Shown one piece after another: positions 15,249 through 22,750 of a DNA stretch of 34,374 nucleotides. The notes under the pieces are model-generated. The model saw nothing but the letters and a program-made list of their open reading frames with translations, had not been told where the DNA came from and made no database searches. Numbering within the stretch: the stretch's first letter is position 1; each line of letters starts with the position of its first letter. The stretch comes from Actinomycetota bacterium (GTDB taxonomy: Bacteria > Actinomycetota > Thermoleophilia > Solirubrobacterales > 70-9). Made by a program: the position numbers and the translations under genes. The stretch covers positions 1 to 34,374 of the forward strand of contig JAFDWC010000013.1 of assembly GCA_018268655.1 (NCBI GenBank). The letters run 5' to 3'.

Positions 15249-16124
15249 ATGGGATCCCCCGGGGACAAGGTCGTCGAGCTCTTCGACGGCGGACCGCTCG
15301 CCTTCTGCAATCCCTATCCGGTCGACGGGAGGGTGAGCTGGCACGCCGCCGGTGCCCGCGGCTGGGCGCCGATGAACAGCTATCTGCTGGCCGGTACCGA
15401 GACCGCGGTGCTGATCGATCCCGGCCTCTCGATCCACCGGGAGGACGTCCTCGAGCAGGTGCGTGGAGCGCTGAACGGGCGGGAGCTGGTTCCGTTGCTG
15501 CTGCGCCAGGGCGAGTTCGATTCGATCTGCAACGTGGCGCCGCTGGTCGACCGCTTTGGGGTACGGCGGATCTACGGCGAGTTCCCGGACGCCTTCCTCT
15601 GGGCCGACGTCGTCACCGACCCGGAGCTGTTCGCCTCTGCCCTCGACGCCGGCCTCGAGAACCTCCAGCTGCGGCCGGGCGAGACGCTCGAGATCGAGGG
15701 CTACGGCGGGCTCGAGGCGCTGCCGGCGACGCTGCGGCTGCTCAACACGCTCTGGCTCTTCGACGCCCGCTCGGGCACCCTCTTCACCTCGGACTCGTTT
15801 TCCTACCTGGTCAGCGACGAGGCGACCGGGCCCTGGGTGCTGGACGCCGGAGAGGAGGACCGGACCACCGTCGCGGCGGTCGCCGAGCACCTCGTGACCA
15901 CCCGCTACTGGTGGCTGCGCGGCGCCGACGTCGGCCCGATCCGCGACTGGCTGCGCGACGTCTTCGCCAGCCGCGAGGTGAACGCGATCGCCCCCGCCTT
16001 CGGGCGCATCGTCCGCGGCTCCGAGGCCGTCGCCCGCCACCTCGAGCTGCTCGACGGCGCCATCGCCAGGCTCGGCTCCGAGCAGAGCGGGCCCGTCGCC
16101 GACCGCCGCTTCGAAAGGGCCTGA
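15249..16124 (+). CDS. ODP/MBL-fold protein lacking the metal-binding His residues
   Basis: 291 aa. The fold outline matches oxygen-binding diiron (ODP) and metallo-beta-lactamase-like domains: MNSYLLAGTETAVLIDPGLS at the start, LFTSDSFSYLV (kept Asp) in the middle and NAIAPAFGRIVRG near the end. By eye, the H-x-E-x-D-H ligand motif is QGEFDS (87-92), so both His are lost while Glu and Asp remain. The late P-x-H-G motif is PAFG. The protein probably cannot hold a normal dimetal site. It is a divergent paralogue of the next gene (one-base overlap, TGATG), so the two may form a heteromer. No ribosome binding site; TATCGT at 15236-15241 is a possible -10 for a leaderless mRNA. Confidence 0.7.
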   Translation: MGSPGDKVVELFDGGPLAFCNPYPVDGRVSWHAAGARGWAPMNSYLLAGTETAVLIDPGLSIHREDVLEQVRGALNGRELVPLLLRQGEFDSICNVAPLVDRFGVRRIYGEFPDAFLWADVVTDPELFASALDAGLENLQLRPGETLEIEGYGGLEALPATLRLLNTLWLFDARSGTLFTSDSFSYLVSDEATGPWVLDAGEEDRTTVAAVAEHLVTTRYWWLRGADVGPIRDWLRDVFASREVNAIAPAFGRIVRGSEAVARHLELLDGAIARLGSEQSGPVADRRFERA

Positions 16125-16909
16125 TGCCGATCGTCCCACAGCCACTCCCGCGCGAACTGGCGCCCGGCCTGCACTGGCTCGGCGACTGCCAGCTGGTCGA
16201 GCACGAGGGCGAGATCCTCCACTCCTACAACTCGCTCTACCTGGTCTGCGGCGAGGAGTCCTCGCTGCTCGTCGAGGCCGGCTTCCCCGAGGACCACCGG
16301 GTGGTCGTCAACCAGCTCGAGACGCTGCTCGCCGATGCGCCGCCGCTGCGGCACATCTGGCTCACCCACGAGGAGACGCCGCATGCGGGCAACATCGGCC
16401 GCCTGCTCGAGCACTTCCCGGCGGCGACCGCCCGCGGCGACATCCACGACTACCACCTCTACTTCCCCGAGCTGGAGGACCGCTTCGAGCCGCTGGAGAC
16501 GGGCGACTCGATCGACCTCGGCAACCGCGAGTTCGTCGCCGTCCAGGCCGAGATCCGCGACCTGATCACGACCCAGTGGGGCTTCGACAGCGGCGCCAGG
16601 GCGCTCTTCCCCGGCGACGGCTTCGCCTATGCCCACCATCACTCCGCGGACCAGTGCGGCCACGTGGTCGAGGAGGTGGAACAGCTCGACCTCGCCGCCC
16701 AGAGCGCCCTCTTCGCCCACTACGCGCTGCACTGGATGCGGTTCGTCGACATGCGGCCCTACCTCGAGCGGCTCGAGCGGCTGATCGATGAGCGCGAGGT
16801 CGCGATCGCCTGCCCGACCCACGGGCTGCCGATCACCGATCCCCGCGCGGTGCTGCCGAAGATCGGCGCCGGCCTGCTCAGCCTGCAGGCGTCTGCGACA
16901 AGTTCTTAG
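16124..16909 (+). CDS. ODP/MBL-fold protein with a variant metal site
   Basis: 261 aa, ODP-like (the diiron domain of flavodiiron proteins) but without the flavodoxin domain. The ligand motif is H-E-E-T-P-H (82-87): His82, Glu84 and His87 are kept, and the usual Asp is Pro86. Asp165 in LFPGDGFAYAH and His233 in CPTHGLP fit the remaining conserved positions. The middle His of flavodiiron proteins appears to be Glu143. A metal site is therefore likely but altered. Possible roles are O2- or peroxide-related chemistry or hydrolysis. Its place beside a peroxide-producing amine oxidase is suggestive only. The ATG overlaps the preceding stop by one base. Confidence 0.75.
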   Translation: MPIVPQPLPRELAPGLHWLGDCQLVEHEGEILHSYNSLYLVCGEESSLLVEAGFPEDHRVVVNQLETLLADAPPLRHIWLTHEETPHAGNIGRLLEHFPAATARGDIHDYHLYFPELEDRFEPLETGDSIDLGNREFVAVQAEIRDLITTQWGFDSGARALFPGDGFAYAHHHSADQCGHVVEEVEQLDLAAQSALFAHYALHWMRFVDMRPYLERLERLIDEREVAIACPTHGLPITDPRAVLPKIGAGLLSLQASATSS

Positions 16910-16922
16910 CCGGGTGCGTGGG

Positions 16923-16946
16923 GAGGCGGCCGAAGGCGGCCGCCTC
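16923..16946. terminator. hairpin between convergent genes
   Basis: GAGGCGGCC (16923-16931) and GGCCGCCTC (16938-16946) pair perfectly around a 6-nt loop. It sits between the ends of the ODP gene (plus) and the LuxR-LIVBP regulator (minus), so it could end transcription from both sides. No T run. Confidence 0.6.
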
Positions 16947-16953
16947 GCTCATC

Positions 16954-18741
16954 TCACCACCAGGGCGGCGGCTGGAACCGGCGCTCGACGTACGGCGTGG
17001 GGGAGAGGACGACGTGGTCGCGCCCGCTCACCTGGAGGACGAGGTGGGCCTGGCCCAGCGAGGGGTCGGGCACTTCGTAGGGGTAGGAGAGCCCGCACTG
17101 GCCCTCGTGGCCGAAGTAGTAGGAGCCGTTGACGCCGCGGTGGGCGGTCGAACGCAGGCGCTGCGCGACCTCGCCGAACCGGCGCGGGTCGCCGACCGTG
17201 CTCCAGGCCTGGGTCAGCACGTGGACCTCGTCGTAGGCGATCCCGGCGTGGGCGCGCCCGGGCCAGCGGCCGAAGCGGCGGTTGTAGCTTTCGGCGAAGC
17301 GGAGGCCGAAGGTGTCGCGGTAGGTGCCGCTCGCGGTCGCCCAGACGAGGCCGTCGGCGGCGTCGCCGGCGACGGCGAGGAACTCCGGCACCGAGGGCGC
17401 GTAGATCGCGTAGACGAGGGCCTGCACCGGGTCCGCGACGAAGGCGCGCTGGAAGGCCGCGAGCTCCTCCGGGACGAAGGCGGCGATCATCACCGCCGCC
17501 GGGTCGAGCCGGTGGATCTCCTTGATCACCGGCGCCCAATCGGCGTGGTTGGCGGCGACGCCGGTGATGTGGGCGACCTCCCAGCCGGCCCGCTCGGCGG
17601 TCGCGATCGTGCTCTGGGTGGCGATCGGGGCGCCCGACGCCGTCGTCTCGATGATCAGCATCTGGCGCGAGTGCGGGCGCCAGTTGCCGTCCAGGACGAG
17701 AGAGTCGAGGAAGCGGACGAAGCCGAGCCCGTAGTGAGTCTCCGAGGGGCAGGCCTGGAAGACGTTGCCGTAGCGGCCAGGCTCCTGGCGCACCAGCGAT
17801 ACGTATGACTCCTCGGTCTGCCCGTGCAGGAACGGCGCCCCGTACTCGGCGATCAGCTCGAGCGCGGTCTCGGCAGTCAGGACGTAGCCGCAGGTGATCG
17901 CGTCGACCTCGGCCTCCGCCAGCTGCTCGAAAGCCCCCCGCACCGATTGCGGATCGAGCGGGTCCATGTCGACCACGACCTGTTCGACCGGGCGCCCGCC
18001 GGCGCCGCCGCTGCGGTTGATCTCGTCGATCGCCAGGGCGGATCCGTTGAGCATCTCCTGGCCGTCGGGGCCGGCCGGCCCCGCCGCCGGGAAGGCGGAG
18101 CCGAGGACGAACGGCCGCCGTGAGCGCCCCGACGGCCGCCGTGGCAGGCCCCGCCGCGACTCTCGCGGGCGCCCCGAGAGGGCGGCGTGGATGTGCTCGG
18201 CGGCGAGCCGGCTCGGCCGTTCGGCGGCGGTCGGGTGGTCGGGCATCGGCAGCCGGATCAACCCCTCTTCGACCGCGATCGCGGCGGCGCCGGCGCGGCT
18301 CTCGACCTCGAGCTTGCCGAGCAGGCTGGCGACGTGGGTGGCGACGGTGCGCGGGCTCGTTACCAGCACCTCGGCGATCTGGGGGTTGGTCAGGCCCGCC
18401 GCGACCAGGGTGAGGACGTCGAGCTCGCGGGCGGTGAGTCCGGCCGGGAGCCGGTCGACGGTCCAGGTGAGGACGGCGCGCTCGGTGTTCGGCACGAACT
18501 CACGCTCACGGTAGATCGAGAGCAGCCACCATTCGCGGGTCCGCACCTGCCAGCAAAAGCGGGTCTCTTCGAGGTCGGTGCCGAGGAAGGCGACGGCGTG
18601 TTCGATCAGGTCCGGCCGCTCGCGCAGAAGACGTGCTCCGGCGGCGCCATCGCGCTCTCCGACCTGGCCGCCGGATCCGACCACAGCGGCGAGGGCACGG
18701 GGAACAGCGGGGCGCTTTGAAACCCGGGGAGCGGGGTTCAT
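16954..18741 (-). CDS. LuxR-type HTH fused to a periplasmic-binding-protein-like (LIVBP) sensor
   Basis: 595 aa from ATG 18741, which lies 6 bases after a -10 box (leaderless); ATG 18759 is possible. Residues 25-95 are a small N-terminal domain. A LuxR-type HTH is at about 102-161: LTARELDVLTLVAAGLTNPQ then TSPRTVATHVASLLGKLEV. An Arg/Ser-rich linker (162-208) leads to a type-1 binding-protein domain of the branched-chain amino acid/amide family: SAFPAAGPAGPDGQEMLNGS, AIDEINRSGG and ITCGYVLTAETALELI. There is no signal peptide or membrane helix, so the binding domain stays in the cytoplasm, as in the amidase regulator AmiC, but is fused to the DNA-binding part. It is divergent from the 18864-28882 operon, the likely target. 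Confidence 0.85.
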   Translation of the reverse strand: MNPAPRVSKRPAVPRALAAVVGSGGQVGERDGAAGARLLRERPDLIEHAVAFLGTDLEETRFCWQVRTREWWLLSIYREREFVPNTERAVLTWTVDRLPAGLTARELDVLTLVAAGLTNPQIAEVLVTSPRTVATHVASLLGKLEVESRAGAAAIAVEEGLIRLPMPDHPTAAERPSRLAAEHIHAALSGRPRESRRGLPRRPSGRSRRPFVLGSAFPAAGPAGPDGQEMLNGSALAIDEINRSGGAGGRPVEQVVVDMDPLDPQSVRGAFEQLAEAEVDAITCGYVLTAETALELIAEYGAPFLHGQTEESYVSLVRQEPGRYGNVFQACPSETHYGLGFVRFLDSLVLDGNWRPHSRQMLIIETTASGAPIATQSTIATAERAGWEVAHITGVAANHADWAPVIKEIHRLDPAAVMIAAFVPEELAAFQRAFVADPVQALVYAIYAPSVPEFLAVAGDAADGLVWATASGTYRDTFGLRFAESYNRRFGRWPGRAHAGIAYDEVHVLTQAWSTVGDPRRFGEVAQRLRSTAHRGVNGSYYFGHEGQCGLSYPYEVPDPSLGQAHLVLQVSGRDHVVLSPTPYVERRFQPPPWW

Positions 18742-18776
18742 CCTAAGAAAATAGGTCATCTCACCGATGTCGTCAC
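18741..18776 (-). promoter_or_regulatory. promoter of the LuxR-LIVBP regulator, leaderless
   Basis: On the minus strand, -35 GTGACG (18776-18771) and -10 TATTTT (18753-18748) are 17 bp apart, with six bases to the ATG at 18741. The same spacing occurs at the amine oxidase gene. Confidence 0.55.
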
Positions 18777-18809
18777 CTACCCAGGCGAAGGACAGTGTCG
18801 GGGGTACTC

Positions 18810-18831
18810 GGTTCGCGGTGGGCCGCGAGCC
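18810..18831. promoter_or_regulatory. inverted repeat in the regulator-operon divergent region
   Basis: GGTTCGCGG (18810-18818) and CCGCGAGCC (18823-18831) pair at 8 of 9 positions with a 4-bp spacer. It lies 33-54 bp before the first operon gene and 34 bp or more upstream of the regulator's promoter. It is the best candidate operator for the fusion regulator, or else a leader hairpin. Confidence 0.45.
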
Positions 18832-18863
18832 ACCAGGACCCACGAATAGGAGAGAGAAGCGTT

Positions 18864-19706
18864 TTGAGTAATGAATCCGAGCCGGTGTTTGATTGGCCTG
18901 CCGGCAAGCTGGCGGCTGTCTGCCTCACCTTCGACGTCGATGCCGAGTCGGGCTTCATCGGTGACGACGCCTCCTACGCAAGGCGCCTGACCTCGCTCTC
19001 GGAGGGCCGCTATGGCGTCACCCGCGGCCTCCCGCGGCTGCTCGAGCTGCTCGGCTCGATGGCGATCCCGGCCACCTTCTTCGTCCCCGGCGACACCGCC
19101 GACCGCCACCCTCAGGTGGTCGCCGACATCCTCGAGGCCGGGCACGAGATCGGGCACCACGGGCATCGCCACCTCCGCAGCGACCTGATCGGAGAGCGCG
19201 AGCAGCGCGAGGAGATCGAGCTCGGGCTGGCGGCGCTGGAGCGGGCCGGGGCGCCACGCCCGCGCGGCTACCGCTCGAGCTCCTGGGAGCTGACGCCGGA
19301 GACCTTCGCCCTGCTCGGCGAGCACGGCTTCGAATACGACTCCAGCTGCATGGGCGACGACCGCCCCTATTTCGAGTACTGGGACGGTCAGCGGTTGCTC
19401 GAGCTGCCGGTCCACTGGTCGCTCGACGACTGGCCCCACTTCGGCTGGTCGATCGATCGCGGCGGCAACCTCACCTCGGCCGACCAGCTGCTCGAAACCT
19501 GGCGCTCGGAGTACGCGACGGCGCGGGACGAGCGCCGCTCGCTGGTCCTGACCATGCACCCGGAGGTGATCGGCCGCCCCTACCGCCTCAACCGCGTGCT
19601 GCGGCGGCTGCTCGAGGAGATCGACGCCGACGGTAGCGCCTGGTTCGCCCGCCTCGACGAGCTTGCCGCCAACGTCACCCCGATCCTGGGCAGCGCCGCC
19701 GCATGA
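18864..19706 (+). CDS. polysaccharide deacetylase-family hydrolase (PuuE/HpPgdA-like)
   Basis: 280 aa from TTG 18864, preceded by AGGAG at 18848-18852; longer starts lack a site. NodB-type barrel: LTFDVDAES carries the metal and base Asp residues, and GHEIGHHGHRH carries the H-x3-H metal pair. PRGYRSSSWELTPET and LVLTMHPEVIGRP supply later motifs, including the final His. The 'FDVDAES' form points to the PuuE (allantoinase-like)/HpPgdA clade, which includes hydrolases of cyclic amides as well as N-deacetylases. In an operon with other amidase-like enzymes and no cell-wall genes, a small amide or imide substrate is more likely than a polysaccharide. First gene of the operon; its stop overlaps the next start (ATGA). 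Confidence 0.85.
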   Translation: MSNESEPVFDWPAGKLAAVCLTFDVDAESGFIGDDASYARRLTSLSEGRYGVTRGLPRLLELLGSMAIPATFFVPGDTADRHPQVVADILEAGHEIGHHGHRHLRSDLIGEREQREEIELGLAALERAGAPRPRGYRSSSWELTPETFALLGEHGFEYDSSCMGDDRPYFEYWDGQRLLELPVHWSLDDWPHFGWSIDRGGNLTSADQLLETWRSEYATARDERRSLVLTMHPEVIGRPYRLNRVLRRLLEEIDADGSAWFARLDELAANVTPILGSAAA

Positions 19707-20797
19707 TCCGCCGCTTCACCTCGGAGCGCGCCGAGCCCGCCGCCCGCGGGGCGGAGTTCGGCGAGACCTGGCGCGAGGAGGTCGCGGGCACCGTCGCCGG
19801 CTACGAGGACCTGTTCGCCAACCACGCCGGCGCCGCGGTCGACCTGGCGCCGTGGGGTGAGCGGGCGCGGACCGCGATCCGCGACTGGGCGCCGGCGATC
19901 GCCGCTGAGATCGAGGGCATCGCCGCCGGGGCCGACCTGCCGGTCGCCTCCGTGTACGCGATCAACGCCCGGACCGAGATCCTCGCCGGTCTGCAGGTGG
20001 TGACCCGCGGCGAGTGCTCGACCGTGGTCGGGCTCGGCGCGGGTGTGGCGCCGGTTTCGGTGCAGACCTGGGATTGGTACGCGCACCTGGCCGAGAGCTG
20101 GCTGCTGTGGCGGATCGAGCTGGCCGACGGGCGGCGGGTCGAGACGGTCACCGAGTTCGGCATCGTCGGCAAGATCGCCGTCAACGACGCCGGCTTCGGG
20201 GTCCACTTCAACCTCTTGCGCCACCGCTCCGACGGCGGCCTGCCGGGGGTCCCGGTGCACGTCGTCGCTCGCCGCGCGATCGCCGAGGCGGGGGACCTCG
20301 AGGAGGCCCTGCGCCTGGTCGGCTCGGCCCGGGTCTCGGCCTCGACCGCGCTCACCTTCGTCGCCAGCGACGGCCGCGACGCGACCGCGGTCAGCGTCGA
20401 GCTCAGCCCGGAGGGGCCGCGCTACGTGCTGCCCGACGAGGCCGGGCTGCTGGTTCGGACCAACCACTTCCTCGACCCGCTTGCCTCGGCTGGCGACCGC
20501 GAGCCAAGCCTCGCCGGAGATTCGTTCTTCCGCCTCGACCTGCTGCGACGCCGCCTCGGTGGACGGCCGCCCGCCGCCGTCGCCGACGCGGTGCGGGCGC
20601 TCGACTCCCACCTCGGGGGCGTCGGCGCGCTCTGCGCTCACCCGCCCGAGGGCAGCGACGGCGAGTTCGAGTACGCGACCCTCGCCACCGTTTCGATCGA
20701 CCTCGCCAGCGGCTGCCTCGACGTCATCCCCGACGGGCCCTGCACCGTGGCCGCTGCCGACTACCACCTAAACAGCAAAGGAGTCACCAGCCGATGA
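19703..20797 (+). CDS. C45-family Ntn hydrolase / acyltransferase
   Basis: 364 aa. The sequence resembles acyl-CoA:6-aminopenicillanate acyltransferase-like C45 peptidases. These cut themselves before a Cys that becomes the N-terminal nucleophile. The site is GECSTVVGLG, nucleophile Cys105, preceded by YAINARTEIL, the usual N-A-R-x-E motif. TWDWY and GIVGKIAVNDAGFGVHFNLL follow as conserved substrate-pocket strands. Such enzymes hydrolyse or form amide bonds of small molecules. It overlaps the preceding gene by 4 bp and the following one by 4 bp. It probably cleaves an amide in the imported compound. It would need self-processing, which cannot be judged from sequence. Confidence 0.83.
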   Translation: MIRRFTSERAEPAARGAEFGETWREEVAGTVAGYEDLFANHAGAAVDLAPWGERARTAIRDWAPAIAAEIEGIAAGADLPVASVYAINARTEILAGLQVVTRGECSTVVGLGAGVAPVSVQTWDWYAHLAESWLLWRIELADGRRVETVTEFGIVGKIAVNDAGFGVHFNLLRHRSDGGLPGVPVHVVARRAIAEAGDLEEALRLVGSARVSASTALTFVASDGRDATAVSVELSPEGPRYVLPDEAGLLVRTNHFLDPLASAGDREPSLAGDSFFRLDLLRRRLGGRPPAAVADAVRALDSHLGGVGALCAHPPEGSDGEFEYATLATVSIDLASGCLDVIPDGPCTVAAADYHLNSKGVTSR

Positions 20798-21216
20798 CAT
20801 TCATCGTAAGTCTCGACAACCTCGACATCCTCGGGGACGACGTCGACGCCCTCGCCGACTTCTACCACGGGACGCTGGGCCTCCCCTACGCACTCCCGTT
20901 CGAGCCGGGGTCAGGTTGGGCGGCGGTTCAAGCCGGTGGCACCACCATCTACCTGTTCACCTCGAACGGCGATCCTCACCATCCGCGGCGGACGCCCGAC
21001 AACCCCGAGAACCCGCCCGGCTTCGACTCGATCGCCTTCGGCGTCGAGGACCTCGACGCGGCGATCGCGACGCTCGACTCGAGGGTGGAGTGGGCGGTTC
21101 CGGAGCCGATCAAATGGGAGCACCCCTCGGGCGCCTGGTACCGCTTCCGCCCCTTCTACGACCCGGAGGGAAACATGCTCTACGTCACCGAGTCCCACCT
21201 CCACGAGGCGCGCTGA
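20794..21216 (+). CDS. VOC superfamily protein
   Basis: 140 aa, one VOC domain: LDNLDILGDDVDALADFYHG with GTTIYLFTS, and FDSIAFGVEDLDAAIATLDS with the FYDPEGNMLYVTE ending. The usual metal positions (His, Glu, His) are replaced (Asn/Asp, Tyr, Ser), so it is unlikely to be a metal-dependent glyoxalase or dioxygenase. A binding or non-metal isomerase role is possible. The start is ATG 20794, with AAGGAG 10 bases upstream. It overlaps the C45 gene by 4 bp and the amidohydrolase gene by one base, so it belongs to the operon. Confidence 0.8.
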   Translation: MTFIVSLDNLDILGDDVDALADFYHGTLGLPYALPFEPGSGWAAVQAGGTTIYLFTSNGDPHHPRRTPDNPENPPGFDSIAFGVEDLDAAIATLDSRVEWAVPEPIKWEHPSGAWYRFRPFYDPEGNMLYVTESHLHEAR

Positions 21217-22310
21217 TGATCGTCGATTGCGACGTACACCAGGAGATCGACCGCGAGGAGACGATCTGGGAGTACCTCTCTCCCGGCTGGCGCGAGTTCG
21301 TCAAGGGTCCGTTGCCGGCCGAACCGCCGCTCTCGATCAGCCCGTCGATCCCGTTCCGCAACCCGCACGGCTTCTTCCGCGAGGACCTGACGATCCCCGA
21401 GGGCGCCCGGGTCGGCTCCGACCCAGAGCTGGTCAAGGAGGAGCTGCTCGACCGCTACGAGATCGACAACGCCGTGCTCACCGGCGAGACCAGCCTCTAT
21501 GTGGGCGGGATCTCCAACCCCTACTTCGCGCAGGAGCTCTGCCGGGCGTTCAACGACCACATGCTCGAGCGCTGGCTGTCGACCGACCGGCGGTTCCTCG
21601 GCACGATCGCGGTGCCGATCCAGACCCCGGAGGCGGCGGTGCTGGAGATCAACCGGCTCAAGGACGAGGACCGCGTGATCCAGGTGATGCTGTGCGCGAA
21701 CGCACTCGGCCACCCGTTCGGCCATCCGATCTTCGACCCGATCCACCGGGCGGCGGCGGAGGCCGGGCTGCCGATCGGGATCCACTCCTTCGGCGAGGGA
21801 GCCGGCTACCCGCCGGGGGAGACGCTGGCGGCCGGCAAGCCGAGCTTCTACACCGAGTTCCACACCGGCGCCATCCAGGGAATGATGACCCACCTCGTCA
21901 GCTTCATCCTCCACGGGGTCTTCGAGCGCTACCCGGGGCTGAAGGTGGCTTTCCTCGAGGGCGGCATCGAGTGGGTGCCGGGCCTGCTGCTGCGTCTGGA
22001 CGCCAACTACCAGGGCCTGCGCCGCGAGGTTCCGTGGTGTCGCAAGCCGCCGAGCGAGTACGTGCGCGAGCACATCTACTTCTCCACCCAGCCGCTCGAC
22101 GTCCCCTCGGCGTCGCACCCGTTCTGGGGGACGGTGAGCGCCGCTGGGCTCGAGGGGAACCTGATGTTCGCGACCGACTACCCGCACTGGGACGCCGACT
22201 CGCCGCGGCAGACGCTGTCCTGCATCCCGGCCGAGTTCCGGGAGCGGGTGCAGTGGCAGAACGCGGCCGAGCTCTACGAACTGAGCGCTGATCGGGCCCA
22301 TGCCGCCTAA
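21216..22310 (+). CDS. amidohydrolase family 2 (ACMSD-like) metal-dependent hydrolase
   Basis: 364 aa TIM-barrel protein of the PF04909 type. It begins IVDCDVHQEI, where the usual H-x-H is D-x-H, as in many members. Later metal and catalytic positions are GLPIGIHSFGEG (His), FLEGGIEWVPGLL (Glu) and FATDYPHWD (Asp). The family includes decarboxylases and C-C, C-N and ester hydrolases. The start (ATG 21216) overlaps the VOC stop by one base, and the end overlaps the Rieske gene by 11 bp. Coupling to a Rieske protein suggests that the two act on one substrate in successive steps. Confidence 0.87.
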   Translation: MIVDCDVHQEIDREETIWEYLSPGWREFVKGPLPAEPPLSISPSIPFRNPHGFFREDLTIPEGARVGSDPELVKEELLDRYEIDNAVLTGETSLYVGGISNPYFAQELCRAFNDHMLERWLSTDRRFLGTIAVPIQTPEAAVLEINRLKDEDRVIQVMLCANALGHPFGHPIFDPIHRAAAEAGLPIGIHSFGEGAGYPPGETLAAGKPSFYTEFHTGAIQGMMTHLVSFILHGVFERYPGLKVAFLEGGIEWVPGLLLRLDANYQGLRREVPWCRKPPSEYVREHIYFSTQPLDVPSASHPFWGTVSAAGLEGNLMFATDYPHWDADSPRQTLSCIPAEFRERVQWQNAAELYELSADRAHAA

Positions 22311-22692
22311 CCGCGAACCGATCGATCTCTGTGCCTTCGACGAGCTCGTCGAGGGCGAGATCGTCGAGCTCCGCGCCGGCGGCGTCCCGGTCGCCGTCGG
22401 TCGCTGGGAGGGACGGGTCTACGCCTTCAACCCGACCTGCCCGCACAAGGGAGCGCCGCTGGTCTGCGGCAAGTTGATGGCGCGGCTCGGGTCGGGGGGC
22501 CCGGGTCAGATGGATGTCCGGTCCGAAGCCCCGATCGTGTCGTGTCCGTGGCACGGCTGGGAGTTCGCGCTCGACAACGGGGAAAACGTCGCCGACCGAA
22601 GCGAGAAGGGCCTGCGCCTGCAGCGATGCGACGTCGTCGGCGGCCGGGTGAAGTTGGGAATCAAGTTGGGGCCCGCTGCGGCGGGGGAGTGA
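22300..22692 (+). CDS. small Rieske [2Fe-2S] protein
   Basis: 130 aa, a stand-alone Rieske ferredoxin. The two cluster motifs are C-P-H (Cys47, His49, in TCPHKGAPL) and C-P-W-H (Cys82, His85, in SCPWHGWEF). The residues between the two motifs number 32, against about 15-17 in classical Rieske domains. The extra segment contains LGSGGPGQMD. All four ligands are present, so the cluster should form. It could pass electrons to the P450 at 32328, or act with an oxygenase elsewhere. No ferredoxin reductase is in the window. It overlaps the amidohydrolase gene by 11 bp. Confidence 0.9.
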   Translation: MPPNREPIDLCAFDELVEGEIVELRAGGVPVAVGRWEGRVYAFNPTCPHKGAPLVCGKLMARLGSGGPGQMDVRSEAPIVSCPWHGWEFALDNGENVADRSEKGLRLQRCDVVGGRVKLGIKLGPAAAGE

Positions 22693-22750
22693 GAAGCGGT
22701 GCCGCGTGGGTGACCACAGGCGCGAATCCAAGAGGAGAGGTTAGCTACAG

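Noticed and set aside
15126..16145. N-terminal extension of the amine oxidase frame
   Set aside because: The extra 340 residues are antisense to the ODP gene; a promoter and the family start place the ATG at 15125.
18795..18863. Longer start for the deacetylase-family gene at GTG 18795
   Set aside because: It would translate the inverted repeat region and has no ribosome binding site; TTG 18864 has AGGAG upstream and gives the usual family start.
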